A DNA stretch of 60,039 bases from contig JAHEEX010000002.1 in NCBI GenBank assembly GCA_024640465.1, positions 1 through 60,039 of the forward strand. The letters run 5' to 3'. Within the stretch, counting starts at the first letter, position 1. Every line of letters begins with the position of its first letter. This stretch comes from Sphingobacteriales bacterium. Its GTDB lineage: Bacteria > Bacteroidota > Bacteroidia > Chitinophagales > Chitinophagaceae. Of this stretch, positions 53,810-60,039 are shown piece after piece. The position numbers and the translations under genes are program-made. A model generated the notes under the pieces. That model searched no databases, had not been told where the DNA came from, and saw only the letters and a program-made list of their open reading frames with translations.

Positions 53810-54331
53810 ATGAAATACGCGATGTTTTTTTTTCTGCTCTTCTTTTCCGGCGTTAACTTATTAGCTCAGTCAGACCCGGAATCAAAACTGAAAGAGTTGG
53901 GCATTACGCTTCCGGAAATGAGTAAGCCAGTTGCAAACTATGTGAAATATGTGCAAACGGGTAAGTTAATTTACCTCTCCGGACACGGTCCCAAAAACAG
54001 CAAAGGAGATGACATCACCGGAAAGGTTGGAGAAGGAACATCCATTGAACAAGGGTATGATGCTGCCAGGGCATGTGGTATTCAATTGCTTGCAACATTA
54101 AAGGATGCTACAGGTGGCGATTTGAAAAAAGTTAAGCGTATAGTAAAGGTTTTTGGAATGGTCAATTGTACAACCGGATTCACAGATCAGCCAAAAGTAA
54201 TGAATGGGTTCTCGGATTTGATGGTGGCTGTTTTTGGAGAAAAAGGAAAACATGCGCGCTCTGCGGTTGGAATGATTGCCCTGCCAAACAATATTGTGGT
54301 GGAGATTGAAATGATCGTTGAGGTGGAATAG
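53810..54331 (+). CDS. RidA/YjgF family protein with signal peptide
   Basis: 173 aa. A typical signal peptide (MKYAMFFFLLFFSGVNLLA, then QSDPE) precedes a complete RidA domain: GKLIYLSGHGP, QGYDAARACGIQLLATLK, KVFGMVNCTTGF and the conserved Arg in KHARSAVG with VEIEMIVEVE at the end. Cytosolic RidA deaminates reactive enamines and imines. The exported form is of unclear function. The normally conserved residues are in place, so it may be active. It lies 28 nt after corA on the same strand and is convergent with the DUF2480 gene. Confidence 0.88.
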   Translation: MKYAMFFFLLFFSGVNLLAQSDPESKLKELGITLPEMSKPVANYVKYVQTGKLIYLSGHGPKNSKGDDITGKVGEGTSIEQGYDAARACGIQLLATLKDATGGDLKKVKRIVKVFGMVNCTTGFTDQPKVMNGFSDLMVAVFGEKGKHARSAVGMIALPNNIVVEIEMIVEVE

Positions 54332-54349
54332 CTTAAATGCTATTTCTTT
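54327..54349 (+). terminator. Weak hairpin terminator after the RidA gene
   Basis: AATAGC (54327-54332) pairs with GCTATT (54339-54344) over a 6-nt loop, then a T-rich run. It overlaps the stop codon, and its other side reaches into the end of the convergent DUF2480 gene. Confidence 0.35.
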
Positions 54350-54843
54350 TTATATACAGGTACAGTACTGCAAGGTTCCCCGTACATAAGGCTCTTTACT
54401 ACGGGCTTTAATATCCCGGTAATTTCAAGATAAGCAAATGCACCAATTTGCCTGTCTCCACAACCTTTTACCACAACCCTTTTATCTATATAGTCTGATG
54501 CCTTTATTTTTTCCAGGTTTTGTATAAATAGTTTCTTTTCCATTTCCTCCGGCGTTCCGGCATAGACCGCGTGGGCTATACCGCTAAGATTGCTCGACAC
54601 CAACATATATGCCCAGGCCGGGATAATGGCGTCTGCTGAACAATAAACAGCAACGGTTTTTCCTGAATATTTTGACCAGTCTTCTTTTTGAATTGAATCC
54701 CTGAATTCTTTTTCTTTCAGAATCAGTCCCCTGAACAAAAATGGAGCGAGGTCAAACGCAACAATTTCTTCCTTTGGAAAATATGCTTCCAGATCAATAG
54801 TTAATAGCCCGCTTTCTGATACTTTATTGATTATTTCTTCCAT
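54340..54843 (-). CDS. DUF2480 family protein
   Basis: 167 aa, cytoplasmic, no signal peptide. It matches the DUF2480 family known from Bacteroidota: a SGLLTIDLEAYFP opening, VAFDLAPFLFRGLILKEKEF, then VAVYCSADAIIPAWAYMLV, and a C-terminal half with VVVKGCGDRQIGAFAYLEI. Function unknown. It lies between the exported RidA gene (convergent) and the ppiD-like gene. A terminator separates it from the latter, so it needs its own promoter (possible -7 at 54864). Confidence 0.8.
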   Translation of the reverse strand: MEEIINKVSESGLLTIDLEAYFPKEEIVAFDLAPFLFRGLILKEKEFRDSIQKEDWSKYSGKTVAVYCSADAIIPAWAYMLVSSNLSGIAHAVYAGTPEEMEKKLFIQNLEKIKASDYIDKRVVVKGCGDRQIGAFAYLEITGILKPVVKSLMYGEPCSTVPVYKKK

Positions 54844-54863
54844 TTCCGCAATCGATCATTAAA

Positions 54864-54871
54864 CAAATATA
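54864..54871 (-). promoter_or_regulatory. Putative -7 element for the DUF2480 gene
   Basis: On the minus strand TATATTTG matches TAnnTTTG exactly and lies 21 nt before the start codon, downstream of the ppiD terminator. A TTG at the -33 distance was not found. Confidence 0.4.
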
Positions 54872-54909
54872 ACGCAATTTGTGCGGGTTGGTTTGGTTCG
54901 TTACCTCTT

Positions 54910-54943
54910 AAAACGACAGCAGCCACCCTTATCAGAGTGGCTG
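54910..54943 (-). terminator. Terminator of the ppiD-like gene
   Basis: On the minus strand CAGCCAC (54943-54937) pairs with GTGGCTG (54926-54920), a stem of 7 bp or more, followed after a few bases by a short T-run (TTTTAAG). It starts about 30 nt past the stop codon. Confidence 0.6.
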
Positions 54944-54973
54944 GCCTGTTTTCTCATGTAAAACGGTTGGGTA

Positions 54974-57103
54974 TTAATATCCGGCTTCCCGCCTTGTGTC
55001 TTTAATTTTTGCAGCCTTTCTTAATGATTCAAGTGTGCTATAGCTGGCAAATTGTTTTAGCTGCATTTCCTGGTTTTTCTTTTGCATCTCAAGGTTTGCA
55101 TTTGCCGCAGGCAATGCGCCTGTCTGGTTTACTTTAACAACAAAAACGCCATTTGTTCCTTCTATGGGTGCAGAAACTTTAGCGTGGTTGTTTTTATTAA
55201 ATGCAGCACCAATTACTTTGGGTTCGTTTCCAAGGTTGGGAACAAAAGGATCTGCAAATCGCACGGTATCTACTGTGTTGATTTGTGAAGCCGTTGCGGA
55301 AGCTGCAGCCTCAAGGGTTGACGCGCTTCCCATTTTTTTGATTATCTCGGCCGCCTTTTTCTTGTTGCGTAAAATTGGTTCCACCATGGTCCTGGCTACC
55401 GATGCGGGCTGTACCCCTTCTTCGAAAGAGCCGGTAACGGCAGCAACCACATATTTATCTTTTAAATCAAATGGTTCCGAAACGGTACCAACTTTATTTT
55501 CATAGATCCACTTTACCATTGGCCTGGAGGGCATTCCGGATACAGCATAATCCATTTCTTTTATATTATCTGCCAGCCTTTTGTTCAGGTTCATTTTTAC
55601 AACATTTTCATCAAATGCTTTTAACGTGCGGCTGTTACCGGCAAACATTGTAGCTGCGGAAGAGGCGGCATTATCAGTTTCCGGACTGGCAACTATTTTC
55701 TTTGACAGGTATGCCATTTTATATCCTTCTTCAAACTTCCTTTGGTTGAGTACTTCTATAATATGATATCCGAAACTGGTTTTAATGACATCCCTGCTTC
55801 CTACCGGTTTGTAAAAAATAAACTCCCTGAATTCTTTTGCGAGGTTAAGGTCAACAGAAGAGAACTCATATTCTCCTTTATTATTTTTACTTCCTTCGTC
55901 TTCACTTAATGAAGCGGCCAGGATTCCAAAATCAGATCCGCTTTTAATTGCATTGAAAATACTATCAGCCCTTTTTTTAGCTGTGCTATCGTCCCTTACG
56001 GGCTGTCCGGTCCTGGGATCAACGGTGCTCACTAATATGTGACGGCACTTAACAGAGTCGGGGAGAGTACGTGTATCAATTTTTTTGGCAATAACATAAT
56101 TTGTTGCATCAAGGTATGGGCCGATTACGGTTCCATTTGGCATGGCACTGATATTATCCTTAGCTTCCATCTGTAGCCTGGATTTGAGTGCATATCCGTC
56201 GAAATAGGTCAGCGTCGAGTTGTTGCGTGTAATAAATGCCTTTGCGTCTGGCGCTGATTCAAATTCGGTTTTAAGGGCATTTAATTGATTGAAGAGTGCA
56301 GCGCTGTCTGCAGCAGTTGGGTTTGCATCAAAAACCACATATGAAACACTTCTGGCCTTTTCCTGCTTGAACTCCTCTTTATGTTTACTAACATATTCGT
56401 TTATCTCGGCGTCTGTTACTTTTAAGGAGGGAAGGCTATCACTTATTGTTGCATAAGGAACACCAACATAAGAAACTGAAGCAAAAAGACTGTTATCTGT
56501 ATTCATCTTTTCCAGCATCCATTTTGGAGCATATGATCCCTGGGAAAAAAGAGAATTGTATTTATCGGTCAGCAACCTGGTGTGTAGTGGATTGATTAAC
56601 TGATCTGTTACCATTTTCAGGTCTTCTGACTTCTTGCTCTTCTTGAGGTTATTGAACCAGTTGCGGGCAGCCTGAACATCAAACTGGCCTGTATTTGGAT
56701 TAGTGAAGAGCTGTTTAAATTCCTGTGGTGCATTTTCGCTGAACAGTAAATTGCCTAATTCTTTAGAAGTAAGCGATAAACCGAGTTTGTCTGCTTCTGT
56801 TTTTATCAATTCGTCTTGTATATAGCCATTCCAGATACTTTCGATGATGTTTTGTGTCATCATTTCACTTGTCTGCATTCCCTGGCTGCGGTATCCTTGT
56901 TCAGCCATATTAACCTTACCATTGAATTCAATGGCATCAATCTTCTTTCCGTTTATGGTACCTACGGTTGATGTACGTCCTTTAAAAGCACTGCTGCTCT
57001 TTCCTACAAAAGCATCCTGAACAAGGAATCCAATAAGGCTCAATGCAATCAAACTGGTTAGCAGAACTGCCGCTTTATCGCGTATTTGCTGAATTATAGA
57101 CAT
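54974..57103 (-). CDS. PpiD/SurA-like membrane-anchored peptidylprolyl isomerase
   Basis: 709 aa. One N-terminal membrane helix (about 12-30) without a cleavage site, a SurA_N-like chaperone segment (about 45-200), a parvulin rotamase domain (about 352-454, with CRHILVST, ADSIFNAIKSGSDFGILAASLSED and GYHIIEVL), and a second, degenerate C-terminal repeat region (about 470-700). It assists folding of outer-membrane and exported proteins at the periplasmic face of the inner membrane. The promoter 32 nt upstream is a textbook Bacteroidota one. It is divergent from nadA across a 565-nt AT-rich gap. Confidence 0.9.
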   Translation of the reverse strand: MSIIQQIRDKAAVLLTSLIALSLIGFLVQDAFVGKSSSAFKGRTSTVGTINGKKIDAIEFNGKVNMAEQGYRSQGMQTSEMMTQNIIESIWNGYIQDELIKTEADKLGLSLTSKELGNLLFSENAPQEFKQLFTNPNTGQFDVQAARNWFNNLKKSKKSEDLKMVTDQLINPLHTRLLTDKYNSLFSQGSYAPKWMLEKMNTDNSLFASVSYVGVPYATISDSLPSLKVTDAEINEYVSKHKEEFKQEKARSVSYVVFDANPTAADSAALFNQLNALKTEFESAPDAKAFITRNNSTLTYFDGYALKSRLQMEAKDNISAMPNGTVIGPYLDATNYVIAKKIDTRTLPDSVKCRHILVSTVDPRTGQPVRDDSTAKKRADSIFNAIKSGSDFGILAASLSEDEGSKNNKGEYEFSSVDLNLAKEFREFIFYKPVGSRDVIKTSFGYHIIEVLNQRKFEEGYKMAYLSKKIVASPETDNAASSAATMFAGNSRTLKAFDENVVKMNLNKRLADNIKEMDYAVSGMPSRPMVKWIYENKVGTVSEPFDLKDKYVVAAVTGSFEEGVQPASVARTMVEPILRNKKKAAEIIKKMGSASTLEAAASATASQINTVDTVRFADPFVPNLGNEPKVIGAAFNKNNHAKVSAPIEGTNGVFVVKVNQTGALPAANANLEMQKKNQEMQLKQFASYSTLESLRKAAKIKDTRREAGY

Positions 57104-57134
57104 AATAAGTGGATCAATTTTTTTAAATGGATGG

Positions 57135-57165
57135 CAAAAATAGGGTAAAAAAGCTTATCAACAAA
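57135..57165 (-). promoter_or_regulatory. Bacteroidota promoter of the ppiD-like gene
   Basis: On the minus strand TTTG (57165-57162), 19 nt, then TATTTTTG (57142-57135) fits the TTTG-N19-TAnnTTTG consensus exactly. It lies 32 nt before the start codon. Confidence 0.75.
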
Positions 57166-57684
57166 CTGTGGAAAACCGATAAAATATGGACAGATACTGA
57201 TTTTTAAAGGAATTATGGGGTCATTAATATTGTTTGAAAAAGCGATTTATCATATATTAATTTGTTTTTATTTATTGAAATCCACATCCTTTTGTGAATG
57301 ATGCATAAAACCTGTGTATAACTGCCATTTTTAAATGCAGATTTTGGGAGTTCTTGGAGGATAACTTTCAAACTGCTTTTACGGTTATGGTACTTTTTGT
57401 ATAACTCTGTTTTTCTTAGCTGGTAATTAACACCCAAAAACTACATTACGTACCCCTTTTTTATAAAGTAATTTCTTTTTCCCCCACTGTTAATAAGATA
57501 GTAAAATCCTTTTAAATGAACTGTTTAATGAAATGAATAACTTGTTAATTGCTGTGTATAACCTGTATGATTTGATATTTCAAAAATATAATAATAAAAA
57601 TCTTTCCCCGAATTCACAGTCCTAATAGTAATAGTTAATTTTAATAATAATATAATACAATTAATACTATGGCGGTTATCCACG
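57155..57684. other. Candidate replication origin: DnaA-box cluster with AT-rich unwinding tract
   Basis: Consensus DnaA box TTATNCACA (reverse TGTGNATAA). Exact matches at 57313-57321 and 57553-57561, both within an 11-nt CTGTGTATAAC. One-mismatch boxes are TTATCAACA 57155-57163, TGTGGAAAA 57167-57175, TGTGAATGA 57293-57301, TTTGTATAA 57396-57404, TGTTAATAA 57488-57496 and TTATCCACG 57676-57684 (inside the start of nadA). From 57575 to 57668 the sequence is extremely AT-rich, with TAATAGTAATAG and TAATAATA runs like DnaA-trios of an unwinding element. The gap separates divergent genes. dnaA is not in the window and dnaN is 19 kb away, so this remains a candidate. Confidence 0.4.
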
Positions 57685-58679
57685 TTGATGCAGCGAAAGC
57701 TAATTTAATAAAGGCAGGATTTCTAGATCTGGATATAAATCCAACCCTGGATCTTTTTCAGGAAATTGAACGCCTGAAAAAAGAAAAGAATGCCATCATC
57801 CTGGCGCACTATTACCAGGAACCGGATATTCAGGATGTTGCCGATTATATTGGCGATAGTCTTGGCCTTGCACAACAGGCAGAAAAAACAAAAGCGGATA
57901 TCATCGTGTTTGCCGGAGTACATTTTATGGCAGAAACCGCCAAGATACTGAACCCGGATAAGAAAGTTATTATTCCGGATCTTAAAGCCGGATGTTCCTT
58001 GAGTGATAGTTGTCCGCCGTCTTTATTTAAACAATTCAAAGATCAACACCCTGATCACAAGGTGGTTTCATATATTAATTGCAGTGCCGGTATTAAAGCA
58101 TTAAGTGATGTTATTTGTACCAGTAGCAATGCTAAGATAATTGTTGATAGTTTTCCGAAAGACCAGCCATTAATTTTTGCACCAGATAAAAACCTTGGTG
58201 CCTATATTAATAAAATTACAGGGCGCAATATGCTTTTATGGAATGGCGCATGTATGGTGCATGAGATTTTCAGCCTGGAAAAAATAAATAAACTCAAGTT
58301 AAGGCACCCCGAAGCAAAAATGATTGCGCACCCAGAATGTGAAGATGCTGTATTACGTGTTGCAGATTATATTGGATCTACAACCCAATTACTAAAATAT
58401 ACACAGACTGATTCTTCGGAATCTTATATTGTTGCTACCGAGACTGGAATTTTGCATCAGATGATGAAAGATTCTCCTAATAAAACATTCATCCCCGCTC
58501 CGCCAGATAATGCATGTGCCTGTAATGATTGTCCGCATATGAAACTTAATACCCTGGAGAAATTATATCTCTGTATGGAATATGAATTACCGGATATTAA
58601 CATGGAGGAGACACTGCGATTAGCTGCTAAAAAGCCTATTCAAAGAATGCTGGAGATTAGTGCAAAAGCCGGGCTATAA
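57669..58679 (+). CDS. nadA: Quinolinate synthase
   Basis: 336 aa. NadA motifs: [86 protein letters not shown], and the C-terminal [18 protein letters not shown]. The [4Fe-4S] ligands are expected to be C109, C195 and one Cys of the C283-A-C285-N-D-C288 group. It condenses iminoaspartate with dihydroxyacetone phosphate to quinolinate for NAD synthesis. nadB and nadC are not adjacent. It is followed 32 nt later by two small unknown genes. Confidence 0.96.
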   Translation: MAVIHVDAAKANLIKAGFLDLDINPTLDLFQEIERLKKEKNAIILAHYYQEPDIQDVADYIGDSLGLAQQAEKTKADIIVFAGVHFMAETAKILNPDKKVIIPDLKAGCSLSDSCPPSLFKQFKDQHPDHKVVSYINCSAGIKALSDVICTSSNAKIIVDSFPKDQPLIFAPDKNLGAYINKITGRNMLLWNGACMVHEIFSLEKINKLKLRHPEAKMIAHPECEDAVLRVADYIGSTTQLLKYTQTDSSESYIVATETGILHQMMKDSPNKTFIPAPPDNACACNDCPHMKLNTLEKLYLCMEYELPDINMEETLRLAAKKPIQRMLEISAKAGL

Positions 58680-58711
58680 AAATATATCGAAAGCTTACTA
58701 AATTTAGCTGT

Positions 58712-59176
58712 ATGAATTCCAAATATGGGTATTCAGGAAAAAGAAATGTCTTTTCTATTACGGTATTATTTTTTATATTCCTTTATAGTTGTTCTTCTGT
58801 AAGGCTTATTCAGGAATATGATGAAATTACAGATCAGAAATTAACTGCACTCCAGGAAAAGATGGCCAGGTTTTTTGTGAAGATGGAAAGGCAAATTGGT
58901 TTCCCTGAATCAAAATATGAAAATTATATCGAGTTTTATGATGATGTTAAAACAGAATTGAATGTTCTCGAAGTAAGAAGCAGGGCTATACCCAAAAGCG
59001 ACATAGTTCAGCAACAATTAAAATCAGTACAATCACAAATAACAAACCTGGAGAAATTACATAAACTGGGTTTTAACAGCTATGAAGAATTAATACCTAT
59101 AAGAAATGCACTGGATAATTCTTTCGCAGCAATAATCCAATTACAAATGTCTCTTAAGAGCAGGATAAAATTATAA
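58712..59176 (+). CDS. Unknown small lipoprotein, helical
   Basis: 154 aa. Charged N-terminus, hydrophobic stretch and lipobox with C27 (LYSC). The remainder is predicted to be almost all helix and coiled coil (EITDQKLTALQEKMARFFVKM, QQQLKSVQSQITNLEKLHKL). I do not recognise a family. It starts 32 nt after nadA and ends 3 nt before the next small gene, so it is probably translated from the same message as that gene. Membrane anchoring suggests an envelope role. Confidence 0.7.
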   Translation: MNSKYGYSGKRNVFSITVLFFIFLYSCSSVRLIQEYDEITDQKLTALQEKMARFFVKMERQIGFPESKYENYIEFYDDVKTELNVLEVRSRAIPKSDIVQQQLKSVQSQITNLEKLHKLGFNSYEELIPIRNALDNSFAAIIQLQMSLKSRIKL

Positions 59177-59179
59177 ACT

Positions 59180-59518
59180 ATGCCACTCACAGATATTGAT
59201 ATAAATACGCTCATCAAAGAAATGACTGAGGCCGCAAAGAAAGAGCTGAAGTCAAAATGGAAAGAAGTAAAGCCTTTTGCAGAACAACAACTAAAGAGTT
59301 TTGCTGAGAATATTAAAATGATAGCTGTACTAAAGGCTAAGGGAAAAATTAACGAAGAGAAAGCAAGATTACACCTGGCTATACAAAAAGAATCTGCAAG
59401 GACTGTTCTACTAACTATCGAAGGGATTGGTTTAATAGCAGCAGAAAACGCAATAAATGCAGCTTTAAAAGTTGTCCAAACCACCGTAAATAAATCAATA
59501 GGTTGGGCACTTTTATAA
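59180..59518 (+). CDS. Unknown small helical protein
   Basis: 112 aa, no signal peptide, rich in Lys, Glu and Ala and probably helical throughout. The C-terminal third (TVLLTIEGIGLIAAENAINA) is hydrophobic enough for one amphipathic or membrane-associated helix. No family recognised. It is tightly coupled to the lipoprotein gene (3-nt gap) and lies 25 nt before the beta-lactamase-like gene. Composition matches its neighbours, with no sign of transfer. Confidence 0.65.
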   Translation: MPLTDIDINTLIKEMTEAAKKELKSKWKEVKPFAEQQLKSFAENIKMIAVLKAKGKINEEKARLHLAIQKESARTVLLTIEGIGLIAAENAINAALKVVQTTVNKSIGWALL

Positions 59519-59543
59519 CCAGTAGAATAAAGTTGTTACATAA

Positions 59544-60039
59544 ATGAATAAAAGAAGGACGTATTTACTAATTGTTTCCTGTTTTTTAGTTTCTGTATTA
59601 TTTGCTCAAAAAACCGACAAGGCACTGGAGAAAAGAATTGAAAGCCTGCTTGTTGGTTTTAAAGGGCAGGTTGGTGTATATGTAAAAAATTTGAAAACAA
59701 ATAAAGTTGCTGCAATAAATGCAGATTCTGTTTTTCCCACAGCCAGTATGATTAAGGTTCCTATATTGATTGGTTTGTTCGATAAAATAGAAAGAAAAGA
59801 ACTTGACTTTCATCAAAAACTTGTTTACCGCGATTCTCTTTTATACGAAGGTGAGGATATATTGGGCTCATTCAAAGACAGTCAGTCAATTGAACTTTCT
59901 AAGGTAATCATGCTCATGCTCACAACCAGCGATAATACAGCCAGCCTTTGGCTTCAGCAGATTGCCGGAACCGGAACAAGGATTAATCAAATACTGGATT
60001 CCTCAGGCATTAAGTACACCCGGGTTAATTCAAGGACCC
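59544..60039 (+). CDS. Class A beta-lactamase-like serine hydrolase, 3' end beyond window
   Basis: The frame is open from the ATG at 59544 to the right edge (165 codons). Signal peptide MNKRRTYLLIVSCFLVSVLFA, then Q. The serine-hydrolase motif S68-M-I-K71 and the S129-D130-N131 motif of class A enzymes are present with normal spacing. The Glu166 (omega-loop) and KTG motifs would lie past the edge, so true beta-lactamase activity versus a DD-peptidase-like or other function cannot be decided. It follows two small unknown genes on the same strand. Confidence 0.85.
   Translation, partial: MNKRRTYLLIVSCFLVSVLFAQKTDKALEKRIESLLVGFKGQVGVYVKNLKTNKVAAINADSVFPTASMIKVPILIGLFDKIERKELDFHQKLVYRDSLLYEGEDILGSFKDSQSIELSKVIMLMLTTSDNTASLWLQQIAGTGTRINQILDSSGIKYTRVNSRT

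Noticed and set aside
57213-57437. A 74-codon minus-strand open frame inside the ppiD-nadA gap
   Set aside because: Low-complexity AT-rich codon use, no plausible promoter or family resemblance, and it overlaps the DnaA-box cluster.

Overview
The window looks like a chromosomal segment of a Bacteroidota species, most likely of the order Chitinophagales (family Chitinophagaceae by general gene style). The grounds are a SusC/SusD pair, many lipoproteins with VCBS/FG-GAP repeats, a secreted Ig-like protein of the type IX export style, DUF1573 and DUF2480 proteins, A-rich translation starts without Shine-Dalgarno sites, and Bacteroidota-type promoters (TTTG, 19 nt, TAnnTTTG). No tRNA, rRNA, CRISPR array, integrase or transposase was seen. 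The genus is inference.

Layout. 1-13.8 kb, minus strand: a TonB-dependent SusC/SusD pair, a terminator, then a run of surface or periplasmic lipoproteins: a 14-repeat FG-GAP/ASPIC protein, a DUF1573 protein, a cytochrome c/FG-GAP fusion and a vanadium-type haloperoxidase/PAP2 protein. A large secreted protein runs off the left edge. 14-31 kb: a sugar-oxidation region with three sugar-phosphate-isomerase-like TIM barrels, a Gfo/Idh/MocA dehydrogenase, two DUF1080 proteins (family of 3-keto-glycoside hydrolases), a small cytochrome c, a five-domain ThuA/sugar dehydrogenase/PKD/cytochrome c/C-terminal-domain protein, an MFS transporter, and two GMC oxidoreductases flanking a DUF885 peptidase. 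Together these fit uptake of glycosides, oxidation at C3 with electrons passed to c-type cytochromes, and cleavage of the 3-keto sugar.

31-45 kb: mostly housekeeping genes with mixed orientation: inositol monophosphatase family, thiL, an S41 peptidase, an omega-amidase-like nitrilase, a second Gfo/Idh/MocA protein, recX, dnaN, a sterol-desaturase-family hydroxylase, kdsB, an M1 peptidase and an acyl-CoA ligase. 44-48 kb: a small fructan/sucrose set (sugar porter, ROK kinase, GH32). 48-53 kb: a DevBCA-like ABC exporter with its TolC channel, then a CorA transporter. 53.8-60 kb: an exported RidA protein, a DUF2480 protein, a PpiD-like folding factor, nadA, two small unknown proteins and a class A beta-lactamase-like gene cut by the right edge.

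Non-coding features: three copies of a roughly 100-nt inverted-repeat element built from a GGCCACAGAG unit (22.1, 31.3 and 39.9 kb), several clear rho-independent terminators, Bacteroidota promoters before ppiD and dnaN, operator-like palindromes at both sugar loci, and an AT-rich 565-nt gap between the divergent ppiD and nadA genes. That gap holds two exact and several near-exact DnaA boxes plus a TAG/TAA-rich tract, and is a candidate replication origin.
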